Assembly: GCA_947561715.1 (NCBI GenBank)
Contig: OX387199.1
Coordinates: 4,655,001 to 4,719,000 of the forward strand
Source: Ascidia mentula
Lineage: Eukaryota > Chordata > Ascidiacea > Phlebobranchia > Ascidiidae
Length of the DNA stretch: 64,000 bases
Reading direction: 5' to 3'
The notes beneath the pieces are model-generated. The model searched no databases, was not told where the DNA came from, and saw only the letters and a list, made by a program, of their open reading frames with translations. The translations under genes were made by a program, and so were the position numbers. Of this stretch, positions 11,601-22,869 are shown piece after piece (the first letter of the stretch is position 1; every line of letters begins with the position of its first letter).

Positions 11601-14600
11601 CTTCTAGTGTCATAAACACCCCGAACGTCTTTACTTATACACGTGCTGTCACAGAACCTGATCCAAGCACATCTGCAACTAGTAGCAGCCAAACAATTAT
11701 TTCAGTCGTTGATCCGACCAAAAAAATGACCAAATCTCCTAAAAGCACGACACCATTTACAAAACAAACGACTGAAACTGCCTTCTTAAGTTCTGTTGTA
11801 ACGTCAAAACCGACAGAAAAGTCGACAGAAAGTTCCAGTGAAGCGCAGAGCACACCCGAATTCACCGCAACAACTGAACCAAGCTACACAAGCAAAGATC
11901 TTAATCACACCACGCCAGGAAGCACCACCAGCATGTTATCAACACTTTTATCAACATCCAAACCAACGACAATTCCGGTAACTACAACTCATTCGAATGC
12001 GGCCACCACAGCACGCAGTAACCTTACTACGACTCATTCTCACCGCAAAGAAACTGCGAATGATGCAGCTGAAAACTCAAAGAATACAAATGAAAATTTC
12101 TATAGTATAACAAAGCCAGTTCCCGGTACTTTAGTCTCCGTACTTCTCATGATCAACATCACAGTTAACATAAACAATGAAAGGCTCGTCGCCTCATTGG
12201 AACGCCGTCTTGAGGACGTCTGTGAAGTTGTATTTGGGGTAATAAGAAAAATTCGAAAGCATGAAAGTCATACGTTTATGTGATAAGAAGTTGTTTTGTA
12301 ACTGCCTAATGGCGTGATGTTCGCGAAAATACTTACGATTCCGTCAACCATATTCAAAGATTTTTTAAAATAAATTAATTATTTTAATTTCAGACAGAAG
12401 AAAAAGTAATAACACCAAAGCAAAGTTATTTTGCAGATGCAAAACTCCACTATTAACTTTGTTTTACAGCTTTTTCATATTTGCACAATATTGTTTCAGG
12501 TGATAGATAAGAAAAATGTATCAGTCAAGAAGCGACGTTCGTTGCGACGCCTACTACAGAGCAACAAATACAAGGTAGTTAAGTAGTAGTAAATCCACAG
12601 TTACTCACTGTCCATACCAGTCTTGTCCGACGTACGCCTTGTACTGAAGGGTCACTTAAGGCACTTGGTTTTGTTTTCATCAGGTCGATGTGAACAGTTT
12701 AGAGAGAGAAAGCGATTGGGCCGTGGACGCTAAGTTTAGCGTGACAAGAAACAATGAACCAATCGCCAGTGATGTGGTTGTACAAAATTTAAGGTGATTC
12801 AGTTTAGAATAAAGATTCATTTAGTCTCCGTGTGCGCATTTCACTTTCACTCGAACAGTCAAAAGTCCCAGCAAAGCTTTAATTATGCCTAAAACTTTCT
12901 TTGTGTTTTCCCCTATAGAAAACTGTCAGCACGTCAGATTTCATCAGTTGTCGGGTACCCGGTTCTTTCCCACGCGACCAAAGTGGGTGTGCTTAAACTT
13001 CCATCAGGCAAAACTTACTATTTCACAGGTTTGATAATAGTGTTGAGTTTCTCTTACATTCTCATAATTCTGATTACATTTCTAATATTTCTCTGTTTCT
13101 TGTAGAGTTGGTCATAACGATTGCAGTCATGAGCGCCATAATTATTGGACTATCAACCACCTTTGTATTTTGTTTTAAGCACCCAAAGAGTTTGTCAAGA
13201 AAGGTATGCGTGTCACTAGCAGCTGCACCAAGTAAGGCATTTAGGAACTGTTTTTTATTCAAGCAGAACAACAGAGTATCCAATGTCGAAGCAATGCTGG
13301 AAAATGGATCCCTCAGTCCATCTACTGAAGACTCTACGAACGCGTTTTGCGGAACAGAAAACACAGCGTCGAATGCCTGTTTAAAGGACTTTCCAATGTA
13401 AGCTTGCACATAAATCAGTTTTATATAAATTCTTTGCAACATAATGATGAATGTTTTGCCGTGTGTGGAATTTGAAAAATATGGTTTCAGGTCGCACGAA
13501 AAACCTCAGCAGGCTCCAAAACATTATGAGACGCTAAAACCACCGGCTGCCATCATGTCCACAGCCACCGAAGCACTGCAAACTTTCGAGGATCTCAAGC
13601 AGTTAAAACTGCAGCCACAGACGATTTGTGCAAGCGCTGGTACACAGACTAACGTTAGTGCTGAAAAGGAAATTAAAGCCAAACAAGAGGTAGGAAAGTT
13701 AGAGGTATTTTAAGCTTTGAATTAGCAGGGAAGTTGACTCAAAATCATTTTGTTAAATAGTCTCCGAAACGGAAACTAGACGAAAATCTATGGAATCCAG
13801 TTAAATCAAGAACTGAGAAGTCGCAACCCAATCACCTTTCGTTTTTACCACTTTTGCCGGAAAAGGTAACTGCGTTACATTTCGTGAAGTACACGAGTTT
13901 GCATTACACAAAACACTTTCTTCATAGAACATTCCCCTGATACTACAACCCCTGCCACAAGCTCCGTCAATCAACGACCACGGTACAAAAAAATGTAACA
14001 AATTATAAGGCAAATATCCAATCAATTTCTCGACGCAAATTGGAATGTTTGTTACTTCTACATTTTGAGTTAAAAAGGCGCTGTCATGGAATTTTTAGAT
14101 CAGGCCACTGTTTCGAACCTATTATGACTCATCAGTGCAGCTTGGTGACTTTTGATTATCTTGCTGGCAACACAACTGGGCGAAGACTTTAGATCGTTTA
14201 AAAACTGCACTGATGAGAGAACTAGTAGATCCTGTCTGCCACTCACTTAAAATTATTGCCTCTATGCTTATATTTCGAATTTTGGTTAAACAAGTAGAAA
14301 TTCCATCGGGAGTTCACAACAATCCTGAATTGGAAAAGAGCATACGAAGGTCTATGACGGCAGAAAGGCGAAGAAATAAGCGACGGTTACGCGAAATGGC
14401 CAAGAAAGGAAGAACCAAGGAGCAGGTAATGTTTTGTGCCATGTATGTTTGGTGTTTTTTTGTTTAGAATTTTATCTAACATAATTTCCCGCGTTGAATA
14501 AGGATGGTCGTTGTACAAATAACGTCACACCGTAGAGAGTACATTTTTTTAATCCCAAACAGAAAAGGAATGCATTTGCAATTGTACGGTAAGTGAATGT

Positions 14601-16145
14601 CTAGGCTACGCAACATTCCAGTAGTGTTGCATGCTAGTTTAAGTTTTGCCAAAGGTGAAGAAATACAAGTGCGGTAATTTAGTGTCTCCAATTGGTTGTT
14701 AGTACAATCTTGAACACAGGGATCAGTATTTTGACGCATATATTCCAAAACACTTACGTAGGCCAGCCCTACTGTGGACCCGTTTCTTTGCCATTACATT
14801 TTATGATCTCTATGTAATCTAAAAAAGACGCCGGAAAGATCTGTGGAACCAGAACCACCAAAGCTCGAAGATCCGACGTCACGTGAATTTTACTCCGCTT
14901 GCCTCTCTCCGCCAATCACCTTGCAGTCACTGGCTTCCTCGGTCACACCTCAGGAGAGCGCATCTCCCCGGCATCCTGCAGGTTCCTCTCCCAAAGAAAG
15001 AAGATCGAGAAGGGAAAAGGGCCGGTTAGTTCACTTCTAATGATACACTTAAAAGTAAAGCAATCGGATAAGAACATTTTCTTTGCGACATCAACCTATT
15101 TCGGTAACACTTCTTTTGCGTGATTCGAGTTAATGCTTTGCAGAAAATTTCAAAACGTTATAAAAAAACTTGTAAAAACGCTTTTATGTTTAACATTCTC
15201 AGTTCTTGTTCAAATTGATCAAAACGAACATTTAGGCCAGTTTGCCACAAATTCCACTTAAAAGCCTTCAAAGGCTTTTATCGGTAGCCATGCCAAACAA
15301 GTGTTTTGGCGATCCTGTTTTAACCTTAGTTTGTAATGTGCAAATTATTTTTCAAGAGAGTCAAATCCTCGCCTATATATTATTTCCGCCAATTTCCTTT
15401 AAAATGTTCTTATTCGAAAAATCACGTGGGCAACGTCACTATTTCGCAGGAAACGAAACAAGAAAAAGCAAGGTGACAAAGACCAGTTGCAAGAAAGTCT
15501 ACGTGAGGCTCAACACAAACTGGACGAGCTGATTGGCGTTCGAGAACCCCAAGTCTTTAGCCCTGCGTATTTGGATTATCAGGCAAATAAAATTTATGAC
15601 CAATATCCGCGTTTTCTAATGCAAATTTTGGTCATGCAATATCAGTTTAAACGTTAAACCGTTTTCGGTGGTAAAAACAATACAGAAACAGTAGATGGAT
15701 ATGACTATTTATTGCCGGTCACGGATTTATGCAGTTCACTTTGATTACTTTTCTTTCTCCAGAAAGCAAAACGATTACGATGGAAATCTAAAATACAACC
15801 AGGAGATCATGATGTTATTGTCAGTGTTCAGTCAGACACCATGCAGGTACGACCATCGCTTCGAATAAAAATGTTGTTGATATAGGCTCTAACTCGTTTG
15901 CAACCTGTCTGCAGATGCCTCACCGAGAAAGCCATCGCATTTTTCTGGATGAGGCAGGGATTTCAGATGCAGTCGCGATTCCTGTTAATTGCCAAACTGA
16001 CGTACGTGGAAGTGGGTCACTGCGTTATGCCCATTTTTACTAAACTGGATAAATTGTATTGATGCTTTAATTACAGGCCCAGCTAATAAGGGTTTCTTCC
16101 ACGAATCCTGACCAACCCATTTCTCTACATGTTCCTTTTACGTAG
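8651..16145 (+). CDS. KIAA1549-like membrane protein with N-terminal LU domain
   Basis: Fourteen exons: 8651-8705, 8922-12238, 12500-12574, 12684-12793, 12919-13028, 13106-13397, 13491-13689, 13761-13865, about 14298-14425, 14828-15024, 15450-15582, 15763-15846, 15915-16001 and 16077-16145. The product is about 1,650 residues. Order: signal peptide (MTLIEILCMWGLLNLYKS), LU domain (LSCYTC to HCCNKTNCNG, about residues 30-120), Ser/Thr mucin region with GSG repeats, a folded juxtamembrane domain (exons 2-5), one membrane helix (about 1225-1245), and a basic cytoplasmic tail. The tail segments NPELEKSIRRSMTAERRRNK and REAQHKLDELIGVREPQVF align in layout with the cytoplasmic part of vertebrate KIAA1549, and the juxtamembrane domain is placed likewise. 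The exon 8 to 9 phase does not match, so a small exon may be missed there. The intron after exon 11 is GC-AG. Confidence 0.68.
14098..14180 (-). repeat. Decayed hammerhead-repeat copy 3
   Basis: Minus-strand sequence keeps stem I 5' strand AGCTGCA, core CTGATGA and GAAACAGTGG of the ribozyme repeat, but stem II is degraded and the 3' strand of stem I is missing. It lies in intron 8 of the KIAA1549-like gene, antisense to it. Confidence 0.7.
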
Positions 16146-16170
16146 GACCTGTTTATGTCGCAACAATTTC

Positions 16171-16176
16171 AATAAA
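16171..16176 (+). terminator. Poly(A) signal of KIAA1549-like gene
   Basis: AATAAA lies 26 bases after the TAG stop at 16143-16145, consistent with a very short 3' UTR. The next gene is convergent, with its stop at 16498. Confidence 0.6.
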
Positions 16177-16497
16177 ATCTGAATAATTTTAGTTCGAATT
16201 TGGTTGATGTCTGTTTCGTGGATTTAAAAGTCGTGCTTTCAACAGACTCCATACTTTGTTAAAACAATTAAAAATTTGCACTTTTCGAAATGTACTGTAT
16301 TACTGAAAATGTGCGTTTGGTCACAGAAGGTACAGTAACTCCACAGAAAGCACCATAAATTAACCACATCAAACCTCGTTGCACATCAAGCTACAAATTG
16401 CGAAACAACAACACAGGAATGTGGTACTTGGTTCTAAAGTCACAGAACAACATGCCCTAAGCTGTCACAACACCAAAAGTTGCAACATTTAAAACTG

Positions 16498-18265
16498 TCA
16501 AGACTTGTTCCACGGTATTCTATTGATAGATTTGTAGGATTGTAAATGCAGTTCTTTTACAATGGCAAATTGTCCTGAAAATGCCAGTCTGCTTGCATCG
16601 GCTTGCAGTAAATGTGAATTGATTTGAACAGGCCTTGTGCACAACAGCGGTGCTTCAGAAATTTCAGAGTCACTTTCATACTTTGGCAAAGGCCAGGCAA
16701 GCCCCAAGTGATGTCTGTGTACCTGAAAATAGAACAAAAAGTAGATGTCAATAAGGCATAAAATGAATAAATTAAATGGAATATTTGAAGCCATAGCAGA
16801 CCTTGAACATGCAGTTGTTTTTACAATGCCACACAACTCCTTCCACGTTTCCCCAAACATTTTTGCCATCTTTGCCACTAAACCAATTCATAATCTGCTC
16901 ATAGTTTAGAGGCACAGGAAGGTTTACAGCTTTTATATCTCCGTGAATCACCAAAAAATGCATTGGATTCAGTTTAGATCCCAGTCCTACAAGAAAAGTT
17001 CAAACAGCACATGTGAAATGTATGAAAGTTAATGTCACAATGCCACAAGAGTATTGGGTTATTTATCACACAACACAAACTTACCATAAGGGTTTCCATT
17101 AATGTTGGTTCCAATCAACTCAAGAGTCATTCCATCCAATTCATTTAAGGGCAAAACTACAATTTTAAGTTCGTCTGCATAATTCTCACCACTTTCCTTG
17201 TGGTTTCTGTTACCTCGAAGTAACAATGCAAGTTGATTTTCTTCATCCACCACTGTATGGTGCCAGCAGTATTGTCTTGGGTCATGGGAAATTGGCACCC
17301 AGCCTAACATAAAAATAAAAACATTTATCACTGCATTTTGCTCGAAGGTTTAGAAAAATGTCTAGCTATCGAAAAACCATGACATATTTACTTTGCTCAT
17401 ATTGATTTTGCAAAATTATGATAAATGGCATTATTTGTTTTACCAGGTATGTGGCCATTTTCATCAGCGATAGGGTGTCCATCTGCAGAATTGGTATTAA
17501 CATTGAGTGCAGGAATCCAACTGTCTGGTACCTCTTTGAGATCCTCTGGATACTTCCAGTCAAATTGTGGTTCCTCTCCCTTTAGAAAAAAACCCAGTCA
17601 CCCAAAAAGTTTTTTGCCAAAAGAAATAAAATCGAACCATTGAACCATTTTTCCTCCACTGCCTCTTTTCAGCTAGAAATTTCTTGAAGCGCTTGTCACA
17701 CTTCTTGTTTGGTTTTCTATCAAGTCGAGCCCAAAGTGACAACCTACCTACATAGACCAGTAATATGGCAACAAACATTAAGTGTGATTATGCATGGCTG
17801 TTGTAGACTGCGTAAAAGTTGGCAAAGGACATAAAATACAATAGCAGGTTGAAGTCAAATCATTACTTTATTTTACAAACACTAATAGTGGACTTCGCAG
17901 GGGAATAAAAATCGAACCAATAAAAAAACACAAAGGTTATCAGGCCCACAATGTACAAGAAAATGCTTGCTATATGTCATAGTGAAGAAATCATATGTAC
18001 ACATGTACATCGCAAACTGCATGGATTAATACTAAAATAAATGATAAACTACATGGATACCTTTGTATTTCTGAACGAAGCAGCATGTTCCATCAAGCTT
18101 TTCTGTGGCGGTGGCCAATTGCAAGTCAGACAAAATTGCCTTTTCTGAAAGTTGTTTGGTGGCAACAACCCTGAAACTTTGCCCAGGCCGCTTTTTGGAA
18201 GGTAGTTCTTCAACAACAGTATCGAAAATGCATTGTATTTTACCTTGCACCCCTCGTTTCATCAT
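16498..18265 (-). CDS. RLIG1: RNA 5'-phosphate and 3'-OH ligase 1
   Basis: Six minus-strand exons: 18061-18265, 17638-17747, 17444-17579, 17085-17303, 16802-16986 and 16498-16722, giving 359 residues (human RLIG1/C12orf29 has 325). RLIG1 is an ATP-dependent RNA ligase of the nucleotidyltransferase superfamily that joins 5'-phosphate to 3'-hydroxyl ends. The adenylated lysine motif is EKLDGTCC (Lys56; human uses the equivalent KVDG). Further family landmarks are LWARLDRKPNK, DENGHIPGWVP, QYCWH, LELIGTNINGNPYG, EGVVWHC and VHRHHLGLAWP. All junction phases agree. The exon 2 donor (ATG|gttcga) is weak and was chosen for phase, so a few residues there may be wrong. Translation starts at one of two adjacent ATGs, 18265 or 18262. 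Confidence 0.92.
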
Positions 18266-18767
18266 GTAACGAAGGTATAGTCTCACCCATCAACCAATCC
18301 TTGTGTTTTGGCTACCGTGTTGTACAACGGGTTATTTGCTTGTTTGTTAAACTATTGCTTAAGGAAAGAAAGTTTTATTAACGTCGCTGCAACATTTCCT
18401 TAATTTTCCACAATTGAGCCAAAATAATACAAAATTAAACCAACAAACAACTTAATTGCAAGTTTAATTTCAAATCATCCATTCTTACGCTGGGAAAACA
18501 CCTCGCGGTGCTTTTTCTAGTAATAGAGTAGTAGGCAAAAAACTATTTTTATTTCACCATTAGTCGGGAACCTTCTTCAAAATCGCACAACCAAAAATTT
18601 TATTCCCATCAACTTATTGTAAATGCTACATTACTTGACAATAACGTATCAATGCAAATTTCATAGGCCTTACTATAAATAACATCAGTTTGTCACTAAG
18701 CGTCATTTATCGTTGAAAGAAAATGGCAACAGTACAGTAGAACACACACACCGCACAAAAAGACACT
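18266..18767. other. Intergenic, RLIG1 upstream region
   Basis: This 0.5-kb gap lies between the RLIG1 start and the stop of the next minus-strand gene. It presumably contains the RLIG1 promoter. No other feature was seen. Confidence 0.5.
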
Positions 18768-20243
18768 CTATTTAATTTTCTTGTGCACACCATTAGATAA
18801 TACTCTCGAATCCTCGACAAGACAAATTTCTATGTTGCGAATGTGTACCAACTCATCCGAAATAGTAAGAATGAAAATCATGAAGGAGTAAACCAAGATC
18901 CATTCCGCTGTGCTCGTAGGATGTGTTAAAACCTTAAAGAAACATTTGACATAATGCAAAGATTTTCACCAAAAGCCGAACTGAACGACTTATATAACTC
19001 TAAATACTTACATTATCGAAGATAACTCCCTTGGTAACTGCATAGTTGTATAGTTCAGTTGTTTAGAAAAAAAAGTCCAAATAAAATAGTTTTCAAAGTA
19101 TAAGTATGTCAAGCGACTAAAATTTTTCATTTTCTAATACACAAATCTTTGACCAATTTTTTACAATTTAACAGCATATACAGTGCTATGGGAAAGGATA
19201 CAAATATATGATGTAACAGCTTGTGTAATGAGAGAAGACCACCGAACAGCTGACAGAAAAGTTTTCGAACGTCTGTTGTGCGTTTTCGACAGTTCAATCA
19301 GTAAAGACATTGCGAGTACGCAGTAAGTGAACCCACCTACCAAGGTTAGAGTTGAACCTACTTGATGTAACCCGTACGACTGACGGACCTGAAGTAGGCA
19401 AAAATACAATATCAGTAACACTGTTTTCATACTAATTCTACTACTCAAAATGACCATTTCTTTGAAAAAAAAAGATCTTGTACACAGCGCAGGCAAACGA
19501 ATGTTATTATGATTTTATTAATAATCGATTTTTCACACTCTCTTAATATTAAAGAGATTTGTTTGAAGGTTTGTTGCATTTTAAGTTACATGCAACATTT
19601 AGCAGAACTCTTTAATACCTCAAAGCAACCAGCTATCGATCCACCAACAGCCTGTACAATGGAGGCGAACAACGCTAACTTGTTGGTGTTCGACTGTCCC
19701 CGTATTGCAATGATATATCTAGGAAAGAAAGTTTAATTTAATTTTTTTTAAATTAAACTTCATACATTCGAATATTTTGTGCTTTTGTTTATCACCTAGC
19801 GCAAAAACGAAGGCAAAACGTTGTTTTTGCCGAATGAACAGCTTTGATGCAAGTCGTGTATATTTGAATTACATTACTTCCAATATAATAGCCTGCTAAA
19901 AAAAATGAGGAAAAGTGAATTCACGTTTCCAATATTTGCACAATTAAGGCTTTCTAACTTACCTGTAAAATATGTAGGCTTGAAGAAGAGTGCAAAAGCA
20001 AAACCAGTTTAAAACTATAGCTACCAAGCCACCTCCAGGTGGACGTGATGCTGTATCGCTTATCATAGGCAACGAATCTGGGTCATGGATTCCGTAAAAT
20101 AACGACGTGAGGTAGCTGTCAAAAATATTATAATTTTTCTGCTTTTCGGCAGTCTCTATTAAGTGATATACTGCAGCTTACCAAGCAACAAGACCGCTTG
20201 CCATCCAAACGAATCCAAAATAGGTAATATGCGCTGGACGCAT
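18768..20243 (-). CDS. DRAM/FRAG1-family six-pass membrane protein, copy 1
   Basis: Six minus-strand exons: 20182-20243, 19963-20115, 19619-19718, 19202-19388, 19012-19037 and 18768-18932, giving 230 residues. The family (Frag1/DRAM/Sfk1, including DRAM1/2 and TMEM150) consists of six-helix lysosomal or plasma-membrane proteins; DRAM proteins promote autophagy. Helix 1 starts MRPAHITYFGFVW. The loop after it is PMISDTASRPPGGG, matching the family's SDTG-x-PP loop but with SDTA. The fifth exon is a 26-base microexon. The C-terminus (AEWILVYSFMIFILT, then a cytoplasmic tail) matches DRAM. It forms a close pair with copy 2 at 20998-22869. The exact substrate or partner cannot be read from sequence. 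Confidence 0.85.
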
Positions 20244-20997
20244 GGCTTGATATTGACCTATGATTCTTTTTCTACTATAAAAGTTTCAACTTTCTAAATC
20301 TAACAATCAATTGTGCTAATTTGGGTGTTATAATGAATTCCTTTATTTTGTGCTTGGTAGTAAGACGGAATGACATTTCAATTGCAAAAAACTGAAAAAG
20401 GGGAAACATCGCGCGAGAATGACTAAGAACGGCTAATAAAAATCCCTAAAATTTAAACACATCAGTCAAATATACTGCGTACTGGGCAACTGTCATTTTC
20501 ACGCGATCTCCTTTTGAGGAAAGTTTTATACCAAAACAAGCGGCACGCGAGGGGCCATACACATCCGTTTTAACAATGACGCATCCATTGGTCAAAACAG
20601 ATGGCTATGGCTTATCTGCTCGTCCGTGCCCTGAACATTTAAGACGTAAAATGTTGGCACGCCTGTCATGTCAGGCTGCCCAAACAAACCCAAAACAATT
20701 GCATTTAGGATAAAATGTTCGGTCAACGAGCACGAAGCACTTCGAGCCATTTGCATCTCGCAAAAATTACAAAAAAACTTTAACGCGTCAAAAAATGTGC
20801 TGTTGTGCAATTCAAATGGCTGCACAAAGTTCGGGACACAAATTTATAAATAACTTTTATTTGAAAATAAAATATTCAACAGACACGAAACCAAAAAAAA
20901 CGTCTTCTTTAAAATCAATTTTAAATGCAAGTTATAACAATTTAGCAACATCATAATTGTAACACAGATATCATGCCAACCGGTGACAACGTTAATT
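20244..20997. other. Intergenic between DRAM-like copies 1 and 2
   Basis: No gene seen. A TTTATT at 20856-20861 is AATAAA on the minus strand, about 137 bases beyond the stop of copy 2, and may be its poly(A) signal. Open frames at 20592-20853 overlap on both strands and lack similarity. Confidence 0.45.
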
Positions 20998-22869
20998 TTA
21001 ATCGTTTCTCTTGTGCACACCATTAGATACTCTCGAATCCTCGACAAGGCAAAGGTCGATGGTACGAATGTGTGTCAACTCATGCGACATTGTAAGAATG
21101 AAAATCACAAAGGAGTAAACCATGATCCACTCTGCTGTGCTTACAGGATGTGTTACAACCTTAAAGAAAAATTGAAAAAATGAGTTATTTTTATCCCAAT
21201 ACCGAACTGCCTTATTTTAACTCTAATTTTGTACATACTTACATTATCAAAGATAAATCCTTTGGTAACTGCAAGTTGTATTATTTCGTTGTTTAGAAAA
21301 AAGTTCGAATCGACTGCATTCAAAGTATAAATATGTTGCCATGCTAAACATTATCATGGTTTATTATACACTTTATATCCTCAAGCAATGTGTAAATATA
21401 TTTTTGGCAGTGTTTCGAGAAAGGATACAAATTGAGGAAGCAACAACTTGCGCAACGAGGCAAGACCACCGAACAACTGAAAGGAAAGTTTTCGATCGTC
21501 CGTTGTGCGTTTTCGACAGTTCGATCAGAAGGGACATTGAAAGCACGCAGTAAGTAAACCCAGCCGAGAAAGTAAGAAACGCGCCTACATAATGTACCAA
21601 GTACGACTTGCGAACCTGAAAAGAACAAAAACAATACAATTTTAGCCTTGGTGTATGTGAATGACAGACAGTATAACACATAACGTTTGGAAATTCAACG
21701 AGACATCGAACGGAACCATTTCTACTATTTAATAAATGTTAAACCGTTCTTGTTTCAAACAAGTTATTCATATAGTGCTATTCTTGTTGATAGGCAATTT
21801 TAAATAACTGTTCTTCTGGCCTGAGGTTAGGGGATTTTTGTTACAACCGACGTTTCGTCCACTATCTGGCTCCAAATGTTATCTACTCCCCCTTTTTTTC
21901 TTGTGTTTTCTTACGGTTTTGTGTTTTGGAGAAGTCTCACCGGATGGTTGTGATCAAAATCTCGTAACCTTGTGCCAAAAGAACATTTCTTTAAAATGTT
22001 ATTCATAGTTTATATTTCACATCAACGTTCATGATCGAAGACAAACAAAAAGATGGTTTTAGTTTGAAGCTATAAGGAAGGCTAATACCTCAAAGCAGCC
22101 AGCCATCGAGACCCCAATAACGTTTATAATACCCATGAACAACGCCGATGTGTTCGTAAAAGACTGTCCTCGAATTGCAATAAAATATCTAAAAAATATT
22201 AAAATTATTTAATTTGGGTTGTTTTGTTTTGACTTATCATAACTTGTTTCGTTTTATTCTCTAGAACAAAAAAGTTGAAAAATTTTCTATTTCATATATT
22301 TTTATCAAATAAACGTTTTAATTGTGTAAGTTGCAGACAGATGGTCACTGTTTCGACCTAAAAGTTCTCATCAGTGCAGCTGGTGTGACTTTCAGACAAC
22401 TTTGCTGACCAAACGGCCAAGCAAAGACTTCCACTTTGTGGTGACTTTACAATCACCGTTATAAACATTTTAATATAAAGTTTACTGAGCTTTTTAACTT
22501 TTGTTGACAGAAATATGTTAATCACGAAATTATCCTATCGGTTTGCTCAAGACGATACTAAACCAAATGAGTGTTTTAATTCTACCGGTAAAATATGTAG
22601 ACATGAAGGAGAGTGAAGAAGCTGTACCAGTTCATGACCATAGCTATCATGCCGCCTCCGGGTGGTTGCGACGCTATATCGCTTATCATCGGCACTAAGG
22701 ATAGGTCCAGGTTTCCATTGAACAACGACGTCAGATAGCTGTATAAAATCATATGTATTTTTATTACTTACTAAGCTGCCTGATGCATGTATGATGATGC
22801 AACTCACCAAATAACGAGACCATTTGCTACCCACGTAAAGCCGATGTAGGTTATATACACAGGACGCAT
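20998..22869 (-). CDS. DRAM/FRAG1-family six-pass membrane protein, copy 2
   Basis: Six minus-strand exons: 22808-22869, 22586-22738, 22089-22188, 21429-21615, 21243-21268 and 20998-21159, giving 229 residues. Every exon has the same length as in copy 1 except the last, which is one codon shorter. The start MRPVYITYIGFTW, the loop VPMISDIASQPPGGG, the block MSLLIELSKTHNGRSKTFLS and the C-terminal SRVSNGVHKR pair closely with copy 1. The two are tandem duplicates, diverged in introns and intergenic sequence. The predicted role is as for DRAM/TMEM150 proteins (lysosomal or plasma-membrane tetra- to hexaspan). Intron 3 carries a retroelement-tail fragment near 21833. The ribozyme repeat copy 2 lies in intron 2. 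Confidence 0.85.
21833..21900 (-). repeat. Retroelement 3'-tail-like fragment
   Basis: On the minus strand GGACGAAACGTCGGTT is followed a few bases later by AAAAATC. A near-identical string occurs at 49308-49332. Such CGAAACGTCG tails are common at the ends of Penelope-like and some LINE elements, so this is probably a truncated insertion. Confidence 0.4.
22323..22462 (-). mobile_element. SINE-like element with hammerhead ribozyme, copy 2
   Basis: This 140-bp copy is co-linear with the one at 888-1028. It is flanked by AAACGTTTTAAT (22311-22322) and AAACATTTTAAT (22463-22474), a 12-base target-site duplication with one mismatch. It sits in intron 2 of DRAM-like copy 2, in that gene's sense orientation. 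No coding capacity. Confidence 0.82.
22329..22381 (-). ncRNA. Type I hammerhead ribozyme, near-complete
   Basis: The core CTGATGA, GAAA and the GTC cleavage triplet are intact on the minus strand. Stem I has one mismatch (AGCTGCA against TGCAACT), stem II one (GAACT against AGGTC), and stem III (ACAG/CTGT) is whole. Reduced but possible activity is inferred. Confidence 0.8.

Noticed and set aside
13204-13397. Shorter end of exon 6 in the KIAA1549-like gene (donor gtatgc at 13204)
   Set aside because: The donor is good and may be used as an alternative, but the downstream exon at 13491 fits only the phase of the longer exon ending at 13397.
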